From Candidatus Didemnitutus sp. (GTDB taxonomy: Bacteria > Verrucomicrobiota > Verrucomicrobiia > Opitutales > Opitutaceae), in the NCBI GenBank assembly GCA_019634575.1, contig JAHCAY010000003.1, positions 1 to 64,000 of the forward strand: 64,000 bases of DNA, in the 5' to 3' direction. A model generated the notes under the pieces. That model was given only the letters and a program-made list of their open reading frames with translations, was not told the DNA's origin and made no database searches. Positions 27,211 through 34,818 of the stretch are shown here, piece after piece (position 1 is the stretch's first letter; each line of letters begins with the position of its first letter). The translations under genes were made by a program, and so were the position numbers.

Positions 27211-27984
27211 ATGGACATCGTCAATGCTCGCCGGGAGCGGCTGCGGGAACTGATCCGCGTCGACGGTTTCCTGCCGTTGGCCGAAATCTGCCGCTGCTTG
27301 GAGATATCCGAAGCCACCGCGCGCCGCGATTTGGCGGTCATCGCCGGCGAGGGACACATCACCCGCACGCGCGGCGGCGCCCTCGCCGACTACAACGCCT
27401 CCTTCGACTCGCTCGCCCAGCGCTCGCACCGCGCGCGCCGGCCGAAGGAGAAAATCGCCCTCGCCGCCCTCGCATTGCTGCCCGCCAAAGGCACTGTCTT
27501 CCTCGACGCCGGCACGACCATCCTCGCCGTCGCCCGCGCGCTCGGCCGCAAGCGCGGTGCCGCCGCCGGCCTGACTTTCGTCACCAACAACCTCTCCGTC
27601 GCCACCGTGCTCGGCACGCACGAGGACATCGATCTCCACGTTCTCGGCGGCACGTTCCTGCGCCGCCAGGCCGCCCTGCTCGGCGGCGACGCCGTGCGCG
27701 CACTCTCGAACTGGCAGTTCGACGTCGCCCTGCTCGGCGGCGAAGGCATGGACGCCGACGGCGTCACCAATTCCCATCCCGAGATCGCCGCGTTCCAGAA
27801 GACCGTCTGCGAACGCACGCCGCGCACCTTCTTCTGCCTCGACGCCACCAAGCTCGGGCGCACCACGCCGCACCGCGTCGCCCGCTGGGGCGAGTTTGCC
27901 GGCCTCATCACGGATGCCACCGCGAAGCAGTTCGCCGCCGCGAGCATCAATATCCCTTCCCGTCAGCTGCTCCACGCCAGTTGA
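27211..27984 (+). CDS. DeoR/GlpR-family transcriptional regulator of the BMC locus
   Basis: The preferred start is ATG at 27211 (MDIVNARRERL, 257 residues); a GTG at 27199 would add four residues, and neither has a strong ribosome site. The N-terminal DeoR helix-turn-helix reads 'RRERLRELIRVDGFLPLAEI' and then 'EISEATARRDLAVIAGEG', followed by the typical 'ITRTRGGA'. The C-terminal DeoRC sugar-phosphate sensor domain shows 'FLDAGTTILAVARAL', 'FVTNNLSVATVL', 'GGTFLRRQ' and 'FLGGEGMD'-like segments. Such proteins usually repress until a phosphorylated sugar binds. DeoR regulators are known to accompany PVC-type fucose/rhamnose microcompartment loci. The pduS-like gene begins 50 bases downstream, so the regulator is probably in the first BMC transcript. 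Confidence 0.92.
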   Translation: MDIVNARRERLRELIRVDGFLPLAEICRCLEISEATARRDLAVIAGEGHITRTRGGALADYNASFDSLAQRSHRARRPKEKIALAALALLPAKGTVFLDAGTTILAVARALGRKRGAAAGLTFVTNNLSVATVLGTHEDIDLHVLGGTFLRRQAALLGGDAVRALSNWQFDVALLGGEGMDADGVTNSHPEIAAFQKTVCERTPRTFFCLDATKLGRTTPHRVARWGEFAGLITDATAKQFAAASINIPSRQLLHAS

Positions 27985-28034
27985 AGTCATGAACAAGACC
28001 GCGCCAAACACGGCCCCACCTGGAGCAACTTCGG

Positions 28035-29354
28035 ATGAATCTGGCTGAACTGGTCCGCCTCGCCGGCGTCGTCGGCGCGGGCGGCGGCGGCTTCCCCGCC
28101 CACGTCAAACTCAGCGCGCGCGCCGACACGGTCATCGCCAACGGCGCCGAGTGCGAGCCGCTCCTGCACAAGGATGCCGCCGTCATGGAGCACCGTGCCC
28201 GCGACGTCGTGCGCGGCGTCGAACTCGCGATGGACGCCGTCGGCGCCACCACCGGCGTCATCGCCATCAAGGCGAAGAACAAGCACGCCGTCGAAACCGT
28301 CACCGCCGCCTGCGCCGGCACGCGCGTCGTGGTCAAGTTGCTCGGCGACTACTATCCCGCCGGCGACGAATACGATCTCGTCCATGAAGTCACCGGCCGC
28401 CTCATTCCCGCCGCCGGCCTGCCGATCCACGCCGGTGTCGTCGTGAACAACGTCGAGACGCTGGCGAACATCGCCGCTGCCGCCGAGGGACGTCCCGTCA
28501 CGATCAAATACCTCACGATCGCCGGCGCCGTGCGCGAACCGGTCACGCTCGCGGTGCCCGTCGGCACCAGTTTCGCCGACTGCATCGCCGCCGCCGGCGG
28601 CGCCACGGTGCCCGACCCTGTGCTCTGCCTCGGCGGTATGATGATGGGCGAGACGACAACGAATCTAGACGTCCCTGTCACCAAAACGTCCACCGGCGTC
28701 ATCGTCCTCTCGCGCGAGCACCCGGTCGTGAAGCGCAAGCTCACGCCGCCCGAAGCCAAGGCGCGCATCGGCAAGTCTGCTTGCGACCAATGCCGATACT
28801 GCACCGAATACTGCCCGCGCTTCCTGCTGGGCTACGCGGTCGAACCGCACCTCGTGATGCGTGGCCTCGGCTTCAACGGCACCGGCCAGCAGCAATGGAA
28901 CGACTGGGCCGCGCTCTGCTGTGCCTGCGGACTCTGCACGCTCTACGCGTGCCCCGAGCAGCTCTTCCCCAAGGAAGCCTGCGACGATTCCAAGGCCGCG
29001 CTGCGCGCCGCGAATCGCAAGTGGTCCGGCCCGGCCACACCGCGCCCACACCCGATGCGCGAAGGTCGCCGCGTCCCGATCAAGGCGCTCCTGCGCAAAC
29101 TCAGCCTCGAGGGCCTCGACGCTCCCGCGCATCTCCGCGCCGAACCGCTCGCGCCCACGCGCGTCACCCTGCGTTTGAAGCAAGGCGCAGGCGCCCCCAG
29201 CCAGCCGCTCGTCGCCGTCGGCGCGCGCGTGGCCGCCGGTGACGCGATCGCCGAGCCCGCCGCGGGCGCACTGGGTTCGCGCCTGCACGCGCCCTTCGCC
29301 GGCGTCATCGAGGCCGTCACCGCCACCGAAATCCTCCTCTCCCGCTCCGCATGA
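28035..29354 (+). CDS. pduS: PduS-like cobalamin-reductase / RnfC-like electron-transfer flavoprotein
   Basis: 439 residues, close to the PduS length of about 450. The N-terminus has the glycine-rich NADH/FMN-type loop 'GVVGAGGGGFPAHVK', followed by 'VIANGAECEPLL', 'KNKHAV' and 'VVNNVETLANI', as in RnfC/NuoF-like proteins. An SLBB-like region follows ('REPVTLAVPVGTSFADCI'). Two ferredoxin-like cysteine clusters, 'CDQCRYCTEYCP' and 'CCACGLCTLYACP', suggest two 4Fe-4S centres. The C-terminus resembles a biotinyl-lipoyl-like barrel. In propanediol microcompartments PduS oxidises NADH and delivers electrons to cobalamin or outward. No cobalamin enzyme is in this window, so NADH disposal through the adjacent PduT-like shell protein is the likelier role. 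Its stop overlaps the pduT-like start (ATGA). Confidence 0.9.
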   Translation: MNLAELVRLAGVVGAGGGGFPAHVKLSARADTVIANGAECEPLLHKDAAVMEHRARDVVRGVELAMDAVGATTGVIAIKAKNKHAVETVTAACAGTRVVVKLLGDYYPAGDEYDLVHEVTGRLIPAAGLPIHAGVVVNNVETLANIAAAAEGRPVTIKYLTIAGAVREPVTLAVPVGTSFADCIAAAGGATVPDPVLCLGGMMMGETTTNLDVPVTKTSTGVIVLSREHPVVKRKLTPPEAKARIGKSACDQCRYCTEYCPRFLLGYAVEPHLVMRGLGFNGTGQQQWNDWAALCCACGLCTLYACPEQLFPKEACDDSKAALRAANRKWSGPATPRPHPMREGRRVPIKALLRKLSLEGLDAPAHLRAEPLAPTRVTLRLKQGAGAPSQPLVAVGARVAAGDAIAEPAAGALGSRLHAPFAGVIEAVTATEILLSRSA

Positions 29355-29902
29355 AAGAGAAATCCATCGGCCTCCTCGAACTCTCGAGTGTCGCCACCGG
29401 CTTCCGCGCCGCCGACACGATGCTGAAGGGCGGCGACGTCCGCCTCCTCCTTAGTCGCTCGATCTGCTCCGGCAAATACATGGTGCTCATCGGCGGCGAT
29501 CCCGCCTCCGTCGAATCCGCCATCGCCGCGGGTGCCGAGGCGGCGAACGGCTTCCTGATCGACAAGACCGTCATCGCCAACATCCAGCCGGAAGTCCTCG
29601 AAGCGATCGGCCGCGCGCAGGTGCCGCAACCGAACGGTGCCCTCGGCGTGATCGAGTCCTTCAGCGTCGCCGCGCTCATCCGCGCCGCCGACACCGTCGC
29701 GAAGGCCGCCAACGTCACGCTGCTCGAGCTGCGCCTCGCCATGGCGCTCGGCGGCAAGGCCTATTGCACGCTCTCCGGCGACGTCGCTTCCGTCGACGCC
29801 GCCGTCAAGGCCGGCGCACTCGTCCTCGCCGAGGCCGGCGTGCTGGTCGACGCCGTCGTCCTGCCCCGTCCTCACCCGGACGTCTACCGCGAAGTTGTCT
29901 GA
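29351..29902 (+). CDS. pduT: PduT-like tandem-domain (BMC-T) microcompartment shell protein
   Basis: 183 residues, the normal length for PduT. Two BMC domains are fused: residues 1-90 ('KSIGLLELSSVATGFRAAD') and 95-183 ('GALGVIESFSVAALIRAAD'). Trimers form pseudohexameric shell tiles. Cys39 in 'SRSICSGKYMVLIGGD' falls where known PduT proteins carry a pore cysteine that ligates a 4Fe-4S cluster at the three-fold axis, which suggests electron transfer across the shell. The gene starts inside the pduS-like stop codon (ATGA), so the two are translationally coupled and are expected to work together. Confidence 0.93.
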   Translation: MKEKSIGLLELSSVATGFRAADTMLKGGDVRLLLSRSICSGKYMVLIGGDPASVESAIAAGAEAANGFLIDKTVIANIQPEVLEAIGRAQVPQPNGALGVIESFSVAALIRAADTVAKAANVTLLELRLAMALGGKAYCTLSGDVASVDAAVKAGALVLAEAGVLVDAVVLPRPHPDVYREVV

Positions 29903-29940
29903 TCAACGTCCAGCCGCTCTCCGCAACGATCATGCACCCG

Positions 29941-29951
29941 ATATGAGCGAA
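29941..29951 (-). promoter_or_regulatory. Candidate DeoR operator upstream of pduL (ATATGAGCGAA)
   Basis: atatgagcgaa at 29941-29951, within gatatgagcgaaa (29940-29952), is the exact reverse complement of the ttcgctcatat element in front of the DeoR gene. It lies in the 129-base gap between the pduT-like and pduL genes, about 80 bases before the pduL ATG. It marks a probable second DeoR-controlled promoter for the pduL-to-aldolase transcript. Confidence 0.55.
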
Positions 29952-30031
29952 ACCGCGCATATCCGCACAGCAAAAGCCAACCTACGCCCAGCGGCCCGCG
30001 CCGCCCTCTGGCACAGTCCCTTCTCCTCAAG

Positions 30032-30709
30032 ATGAGTTCCGCCCCAGCGTTGCCCCATCGGGCTGAGATCGAACACGTCGTCCGCCGCCTCGTTTATCAG
30101 CGGCTGAACCTGCCCATGCCCACCGCGGCCAAGGCGCCGCGCCCGCTCGTGGTCAATGTGAGCGCGCGTCACTGCCACCTCACGCAGGCCGCGGTCGAGA
30201 CGCTCTTCGGCAAGGGCCACAAGCTCCAGCCGAAGAAAATGCTCTACCAAGCCGGCCAGTTCGCCGCCGAGGAGAGCGTCACGCTCATCGGCCCGCGCAG
30301 CCGCGTCATCTCGAATCTCCGCATCCTCGGCCCCTGCCGCGACCTCAACCAGGTCGAGCTGGCCTACACCGACGCCATCTCGCTCGGCTTCGAGATTCCC
30401 CTGCGCGCCTCGGGCGACATCAAGGGCACGCCGGGCTGCATGCTCATGGGACCGGCCGGCTTCCTCGAGCTGCCGGAAGGCGTCATTCGCGCCGCGCCTC
30501 ACGCGCACATGCATCCGGACGACGCCGCCTTCTACGGCGTGAAGGCCGGCGACTTCATGAAGCTGCGCATCGGCGGCCCGGCCGGCATCACCTTCGACCG
30601 CATGCTCGTGCGCGTCTCGCCCGACTTCAAACTCGAGGTGCACATCGACACCGACGAGGGCAACGCCTGCGGCCTCGGGCCGGGCACGCCGGTCGAGCTG
30701 ATCCGTTGA
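30032..30709 (+). CDS. pduL: PduL-type phosphotransacylase (phosphate propanoyltransferase)
   Basis: 225 residues. It converts acyl-CoA plus phosphate to acyl-phosphate plus CoA, recycling CoA inside the microcompartment. Family landmarks are 'VNVSARHCHLTQAAVETLFG', with probable zinc-binding histidines, 'LQPKKMLYQAGQFAAEE', 'VTLIGPRSRVISNLRILGP' and 'RAAPHAHMHPDDAAFYGV', with further metal-ligand histidines. The amphipathic segment 'IEHVVRRLVYQRLN' (residues 12-25), before a Pro/Ala-rich linker, looks like an encapsulation peptide. It is the first gene after the putative second DeoR operator and is followed 44 bases later by a BMC-H shell gene. Confidence 0.95.
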   Translation: MSSAPALPHRAEIEHVVRRLVYQRLNLPMPTAAKAPRPLVVNVSARHCHLTQAAVETLFGKGHKLQPKKMLYQAGQFAAEESVTLIGPRSRVISNLRILGPCRDLNQVELAYTDAISLGFEIPLRASGDIKGTPGCMLMGPAGFLELPEGVIRAAPHAHMHPDDAAFYGVKAGDFMKLRIGGPAGITFDRMLVRVSPDFKLEVHIDTDEGNACGLGPGTPVELIR

Positions 30710-30753
30710 TCCGTTTTTCCAACCCATCGCATCCAACTCCAATCCCCATCCTC

Positions 30754-31023
30754 ATGAGTGAATCCATCGGCATGGTAGAAACCAAAGGCTACGTCGGCTC
30801 CGTTGAAGCCAGCGACGCCATGGTGAAGGCGGCCGGCGTCACGCTGGCCAAACAGATCCAGATCGGCGGCGGTCTGGTCACCGTCGTCGTCAAAGGCGAC
30901 GTCGGCTCCGTCAAAGCCGCGGTCGAAGCCGGCTCCGAAGCCGCCAAACGCGTCGGCGAGCTCGTCTGCGCGCACGTCATCGCGCGCCCGCACGCCGAAT
31001 TGATCAAGCACTTCGGCTTCTAA
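30754..31023 (+). CDS. BMC-H hexameric shell protein 1
   Basis: 89 residues from ATG 30754 ([16 protein letters not shown]); the frame opens 16 codons earlier without family similarity. A single BMC domain with '[19 protein letters not shown]' and '[19 protein letters not shown]', ending in 'VIARPHAEL', as in PduA/PduJ-type tiles. The pore loop reads 'QIGGGL', small and glycine-rich. Hexamers form the facets of the microcompartment. It lies in a shell-gene cluster with a 28-base gap to the next BMC-H. Confidence 0.95.
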   Translation: MSESIGMVETKGYVGSVEASDAMVKAAGVTLAKQIQIGGGLVTVVVKGDVGSVKAAVEAGSEAAKRVGELVCAHVIARPHAELIKHFGF

Positions 31024-31051
31024 ACCTCCCACCTCGAACTCCTCTTTCGCC

Positions 31052-31330
31052 ATGGCACAAGAAGCACTCGGCATGATTGAAACCAAGGGTCTGTGCGCGC
31101 TCATCGAAGCGACCGACGCCGCCCTCAAAGCCGCCAACGTCACCATGACGGGCTACGAAACCATCGGTTCCGGCCACGTGGCCGCGTTCTTCCGCGGCGA
31201 TGTCGCCGCGCTGAAGGCCGCCGTCGACTCCGGCGCCGAAGCCGCCAAGCGCGTCGGCGACGTCGTCGCCGTCCAAGTCATCCCGCGTCCGCACGAGGAC
31301 CTCGCCGGCCTCGGCAAGTGGGTCGCGTGA
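31052..31330 (+). CDS. BMC-H hexameric shell protein 2
   Basis: 92 residues, a single BMC domain ('[20 protein letters not shown]', '[20 protein letters not shown]', 'VIPRPHEDL'). The pore loop 'TIGSGHV' is the classic IGSG type of PduA-like hexamers that pass small polar metabolites. It differs from the neighbouring BMC-H in the pore and concave face, so the shell probably has mixed permeability. A GC-rich hairpin follows, before the kinase gene. Confidence 0.95.
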   Translation: MAQEALGMIETKGLCALIEATDAALKAANVTMTGYETIGSGHVAAFFRGDVAALKAAVDSGAEAAKRVGDVVAVQVIPRPHEDLAGLGKWVA

Positions 31331-31349
31331 GCGTCCGCGCTTCCTGAAC

Positions 31350-31375
31350 GCGCGCGCGTCTCTCCCGGCGCGCGC
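31350..31375. other. Intercistronic GC-rich hairpin between BMC-H2 and the acetokinase
   Basis: The alternating gcgcgcg (31350-31356) and cgcgcgc (31369-31375) arms can form a 7-bp stem. There is no T-run, so it is not a normal terminator. It could partly attenuate transcription, or stabilise the upstream shell mRNA so that shell proteins outnumber the enzyme. Inference from position only. Confidence 0.3.
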
Positions 31376-31400
31376 TCTCACTTCCTCGCGCCACCGTGCC

Positions 31401-32591
31401 ATGAACATCCTCGTCGCGAACCTCGGCTCCACCTCGTTCAAGTATCGTCTCTTCGGCCTCCAGGGCGAAGCGGCGCGCCTGCTCGCCAAGGGCGGCTTTG
31501 AACGCGTGACCGATCATCGCACGGCGATCGATCAGGCGCTGGGCGAACTCGCCGATGCCGGTCTCGTGCGCGGGCCGGCCGATCTCGCCGCCGTCGCGTT
31601 CAAGACCGTGCTCGGTGGCGACGTGACAGGCTGCGTGCTCGCCGATGAGCGAGTCGAAGCCGCGCTCCGCGCCACCGCCGACATCGCTCCGGCGCACAAT
31701 CCCGCCTATGCGGAAGGCCTGCGCGTCTTCCGCGAGCGCCTGCCCAGCGTGCCGCGCGTCGCGCTGTTCGAGACGGCGTTCTACCAATGGGTGCCCGACT
31801 ACGCGCGCCGCTACGCCGTGCCGGAGTCGTGGTATCAGGTCGGCATCCGCCGCAACGGCTTCCACGGCGCCAGCCACAAATTTATCGCCGAGCGCTCCGC
31901 TGAGTTGCTCGGCCGCGACGACGTCGCCGCGGTCGTCCGCCGGCTCTACCTAGACGGCCCGCGCGTCATTCCCGGCGCGCCGGTGCGCGTCATTTCCTGC
32001 CACCTCGGCGGCTCGAGCTCCGTCACCGGCATCTCCGACGGCGTCGCCATCGGCACGAGCATGGGCCTGAGCCCGCAATCCGGCCTGCCGCAGAACAACC
32101 GCGTCGGCGACCTCGACTCCGCCGCCGCGGCCACCGCGGCGCGCCGCCTCGGCCTCTCCGCGGAACAGCTTGGCCGCGCACTGACCAAGGAGAGCGGCCT
32201 GCTCGGCCTCTCCGGCGTGAGCAACGACCTGCGCGACATCAAGGCCGCCGCCGACAAAGGCAACAAGCGCGCCCAAACCGCGCTCGACGTCTACGTGCAC
32301 TCGATCCGCCACTGGGTCGGCGCGTTCTGGTTCGATCTGGGCGGATGCGACGCCCTTACCTTCACCGGCGGCATCGGTGAAAACGCCGCCTGGCTCCGCG
32401 AAGCTGTTTGCGCCGGTCTCTCCGACCTCGGCCTCGATCTCGATTGCGAGCGCAACGCCGCCAACACGCCCGAGGCGGACCTCGCCGCCTGTGGCTCGCG
32501 CACGCGCGTCTTCGCGATTCCCGCCAACGAGGAGCTCGTCGTCGCCCGCGAAGCCGCCCGCCTCCTTACCGGGCTGTCCGTCACCCGCTGA
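31401..32591 (+). CDS. Divergent acetate/propionate (acetokinase-family) kinase
   Basis: 396 residues, normal for acetate kinases. It should transfer phosphate from the PduL-made acyl-phosphate to ADP. Conserved features are the N-terminal phosphate motif 'NLGSTSFKY', 'RNGFHGASHKFI' (transition-state His180 in Methanosarcina numbering), 'ISCHLGGSSSVTGISDG', 'NNRVGDLD' (Arg241), 'FTGGIGENAAWLR' and 'IPANEELVVAREA' (Glu384). Several usual catalytic positions differ: 'FETAFYQW' has Glu for Asp148, 'AFKTVLGGD' has Lys for Arg91, and Asn211 is replaced by Gly. The changes may reflect another acid such as lactate, or weak activity. Its place between shell genes supports a microcompartment role. Confidence 0.88.
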   Translation: MNILVANLGSTSFKYRLFGLQGEAARLLAKGGFERVTDHRTAIDQALGELADAGLVRGPADLAAVAFKTVLGGDVTGCVLADERVEAALRATADIAPAHNPAYAEGLRVFRERLPSVPRVALFETAFYQWVPDYARRYAVPESWYQVGIRRNGFHGASHKFIAERSAELLGRDDVAAVVRRLYLDGPRVIPGAPVRVISCHLGGSSSVTGISDGVAIGTSMGLSPQSGLPQNNRVGDLDSAAAATAARRLGLSAEQLGRALTKESGLLGLSGVSNDLRDIKAAADKGNKRAQTALDVYVHSIRHWVGAFWFDLGGCDALTFTGGIGENAAWLREAVCAGLSDLGLDLDCERNAANTPEADLAACGSRTRVFAIPANEELVVAREAARLLTGLSVTR

Positions 32592-32637
32592 TCTTTCTCT
32601 CAACTCTCACCCTTAACTCTCAACCCAACTACCCACC
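32592..32637 (+). repeat. Pyrimidine-rich microrepeat spacer (CTCAACTCT-like)
   Basis: The 46-base spacer before the third BMC-H gene contains repeated ctcaactctcac / ttaactctcaac units and is nearly free of G on the plus strand. It has no Shine-Dalgarno sequence. Similar low-complexity spacers precede the BMC-P1 and aldolase genes. Confidence 0.5.
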
Positions 32638-32931
32638 ATGGCCCAATCCGCCCTCGGTCTCCTCGAAACTCGCGGCATCACGGCGCTCGTCGCCGGCACC
32701 GATGCCATGCTCAAGTCCGCCAACGTCTCACTCGTCGGCCCGATGAAACAAGTCGGCAACGCGCTCGTCACCGCCGTCGTCACCGGCGACGTCGCCGCCG
32801 TGAAAGCCGCGGTCGAATCCGGCGCCGCCGCCGCCAAAGCCTACGGCGAGGTCGTCAGCGTGCAGGTCATTCCCCGCCCGCACGACGAGATCGCCGTCGT
32901 GCTGCCGAAGCCGGCCACCAAGAAAAACTGA
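32638..32931 (+). CDS. BMC-H hexameric shell protein 3 (atypical pore)
   Basis: 97 residues, a single BMC domain ('ALGLLETRGITALVAGTDAM', 'VTGDVAAVKAAVESGAAAAK', 'VIPRPHDEI'), followed by a short basic tail 'PATKKN'. The pore loop reads 'KQVGNALVT': the usual G-S-G or G-G-G is replaced by G-N-A, which should change pore size or polarity. It is separated from the other two BMC-H genes by the kinase gene and probably forms a third facet tile type. Confidence 0.94.
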   Translation: MAQSALGLLETRGITALVAGTDAMLKSANVSLVGPMKQVGNALVTAVVTGDVAAVKAAVESGAAAAKAYGEVVSVQVIPRPHDEIAVVLPKPATKKN

Positions 32932-33051
32932 AGAACTGAAAGGCTGAAAAACTGAACCGAGCAGTCGCGCTCGCCGCGCCCCTGCCGGTTCTGTTCAGCC
33001 GCTCAGTAATTCAGCCCGTCAGTCTTTCAGCCCTTCAGCCCTTCCCTCGCC
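32932..33051 (+). repeat. Inverted CTGAA/TTCAG microrepeat spacer before BMC-P1
   Basis: A 120-base gap whose left side repeats ctgaa at about 8-base intervals (32931-32956) and whose right side repeats ttcag/tcag (32991-33038), such as ttcagcccgtcagtctttca. The two arrays are approximately complementary and could fold into a long imperfect stem-loop with a GC-rich apex. No ORF and no clear terminator T-run are present. A mRNA processing, stability or attenuation role within the BMC operon is possible. Confidence 0.5.
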
Positions 33052-33351
33052 ATGTTCCTCGCCCGCGTGATCGGCGCCGTGGTCTCCACCAAAAAAGATG
33101 AGACCATGCGCGGCCGCAAACTCCTGCTCCTGCGCCCGATGTTGGTCGACGAGGCCAAGCCCGCGCAGTTTCGTCCCGGCTCCAACACCATCGTCGCCGT
33201 CGATTCGCTCGGTGCCGGCGCGGGCGATCTCGTGCTGTTCTGCCAGGGCAGCTCCGCCCGCCAGGCCGCCGGAATGAAGTCCCTCCCCATCGACGCCGCC
33301 GTCATCGGCCTCGTCGATACCGTCGAAGTGCTCGGCAACCGCCTCGCCTGA
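33052..33351 (+). CDS. BMC-P (EutN/CcmL-type) pentameric vertex protein 1
   Basis: 99 residues of the EutN/CcmL beta-barrel family. It begins 'MFLARVIGAVVSTKKDETMRG', with 'KLLLLRPM', 'TIVAVDSLGAGAGDLVLFCQ' and the C-terminal 'AAVIGLVDTVEV', all standard for BMC-P. Pentamers cap the vertices of the icosahedral shell. Two further BMC-P genes lie downstream; three BMC-P paralogues are characteristic of PVC-type microcompartments. The next gene starts two bases after its stop. Confidence 0.95.
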   Translation: MFLARVIGAVVSTKKDETMRGRKLLLLRPMLVDEAKPAQFRPGSNTIVAVDSLGAGAGDLVLFCQGSSARQAAGMKSLPIDAAVIGLVDTVEVLGNRLA

Positions 33352-33353
33352 CC

Positions 33354-34814
33354 ATGTCTCTCGCCATTGATGAAGCGCTCGTGCGCAGCGTCGTTGAGGA
33401 AGTCGTGAAAACCTTCGGCCGCTCGTCCGCGGCCGCGCCTGCTTCCGCGAGCTACGCCACTCCCACCATCGTAAGCAGCGGCCGCCGACCGGGCGTTTTC
33501 GCTGACGCGCCAACCGCCTGCGCCGCCGCGCACCAAGCCTTCCTGAAACTCTCGGCCGCCGGCATCGCCGGTCGCGCCAAGGTCATCGAGATCGTCAAGA
33601 CGCTCTGCGCCCAGAAGGCACAGGAATGGGGCAAGTTCGAGTTCGCCGAGACCAAGATCGGCCGCCTGCCGGACAAGATCGGCAAACTTGAGATCGTGAA
33701 ACTCGTGCCCGGCGTCGAGTGGCTCCGTCCCGACGCGCGCAGCGGCGACCACGGCATCACGCTCGAGGAGTTCACACCCTACGGCGTTATCGCGGCGATC
33801 CTGCCGATGACGCACTCCATCCCGACGCTCTCCGGCAACATCATCAACATGGTCGCCGCCGGCAACGCCGTGGTCTTCAACCCGCACCCGGGCGGCGCCA
33901 AATCCGCCGCACTCGCCATCGCGACCTACAACGAGGCGATCAAAGCCGCCCTCGGCATCGAGAATCTCGTCTGCACCATCGAGCAACCGTCGCTCGAATC
34001 CTTCGACGCGCTCTGCAAGGCCCCCGAGGTCCGCATGCTCTGCGTGACCGGCGGCCCGCAGGTCGTCGCCGCCGCGATGAAGTCCGGCAAGCGCGCCGTC
34101 TGCGCCGGCCCGGGCAACCCGCCCGTCCTCGTCGACGGCACCGGCTGCGTCCAGCAGGCCGCGAAGAAGATCATCGAAGGCGCCGCCTTCGACAACAACC
34201 TGCTCTGCATCGGCGAAAAGGAAGTCTTCGTCCTCGAATCCTGCGCCGACGCCTTCATCGCCGCACTCTCGCGCCACGGCGCGAAGCAGCTCAACGGCCA
34301 CCAGCTCGACCGCCTCACGAGGGCTGCCTTCACGATGAAGCCCGACGCTGGCGGCTGCTCGCACGCGGTGTTGAACCGCGCCTTGGTCGGCGCCGACGCC
34401 GCCGTGCTCGCGAAGCATGCCGGCATCGACGTCGCCGCCGACACGCCGCTGCTCTTCGCCGAGACGGATGAGAACCATCCCTTCGTTTACGAAGAGCAAA
34501 TGATGCCGATGTTGCCGATCGTCCGCGTGAAGAGCGTGGAACAGGGCATCGCCGGCGCGGTGAAAGCCGAACACGGCTACAAGCACTCCGCGATCATCCA
34601 CTCCCTCAACGTCGACCACATGACCGCCATGGCGCGCGCGCTCGACACGACGCTGTTCGTGAAGAACGGCGCCTGCACCGCCGGCCTAGGCCTCGGCGGC
34701 GAAGGCTACCTCTCCTACTCGATCGCCACGACCACCGGCGAAGGCATCACGACGCCGCGCACGTTCACCCGCACGCGCCGCTGCGTGATGGTCGACAACC
34801 TCCGGATCTACTGA
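33354..34814 (+). CDS. pduP: CoA-acylating aldehyde dehydrogenase (PduP-like)
   Basis: 486 residues, normal for PduP/EutE. It oxidises an aldehyde (probably lactaldehyde) with NAD and CoA to acyl-CoA. The N-terminal amphipathic helix 'IDEALVRSVVEEVVKTFG' and a Ser/Ala linker form a likely encapsulation peptide. Family motifs are 'TPYGVIAAILPMTHSIPT', 'AGNAVVFNPHPGGAKS' and 'VTGGPQVVAAAMKSGKRAV'. The probable catalytic cysteine lies in 'FDNNLLCIGEKEVFV', and a C-terminal 'TTTGEGITTPRTFTR' is present. It sits between the BMC-P genes with tiny spacers, indicating one operon. Confidence 0.95.
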   Translation: MSLAIDEALVRSVVEEVVKTFGRSSAAAPASASYATPTIVSSGRRPGVFADAPTACAAAHQAFLKLSAAGIAGRAKVIEIVKTLCAQKAQEWGKFEFAETKIGRLPDKIGKLEIVKLVPGVEWLRPDARSGDHGITLEEFTPYGVIAAILPMTHSIPTLSGNIINMVAAGNAVVFNPHPGGAKSAALAIATYNEAIKAALGIENLVCTIEQPSLESFDALCKAPEVRMLCVTGGPQVVAAAMKSGKRAVCAGPGNPPVLVDGTGCVQQAAKKIIEGAAFDNNLLCIGEKEVFVLESCADAFIAALSRHGAKQLNGHQLDRLTRAAFTMKPDAGGCSHAVLNRALVGADAAVLAKHAGIDVAADTPLLFAETDENHPFVYEEQMMPMLPIVRVKSVEQGIAGAVKAEHGYKHSAIIHSLNVDHMTAMARALDTTLFVKNGACTAGLGLGGEGYLSYSIATTTGEGITTPRTFTRTRRCVMVDNLRIY

Positions 34815-34818
34815 GCCG

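Noticed and set aside
32932-33051. CTGAA/TTCAG array considered as a CRISPR or a mobile repeat
   Set aside because: Units are only 5-8 bases, without uniform spacers or terminal inverted repeats and target duplications, so neither applies; kept as a microrepeat spacer.
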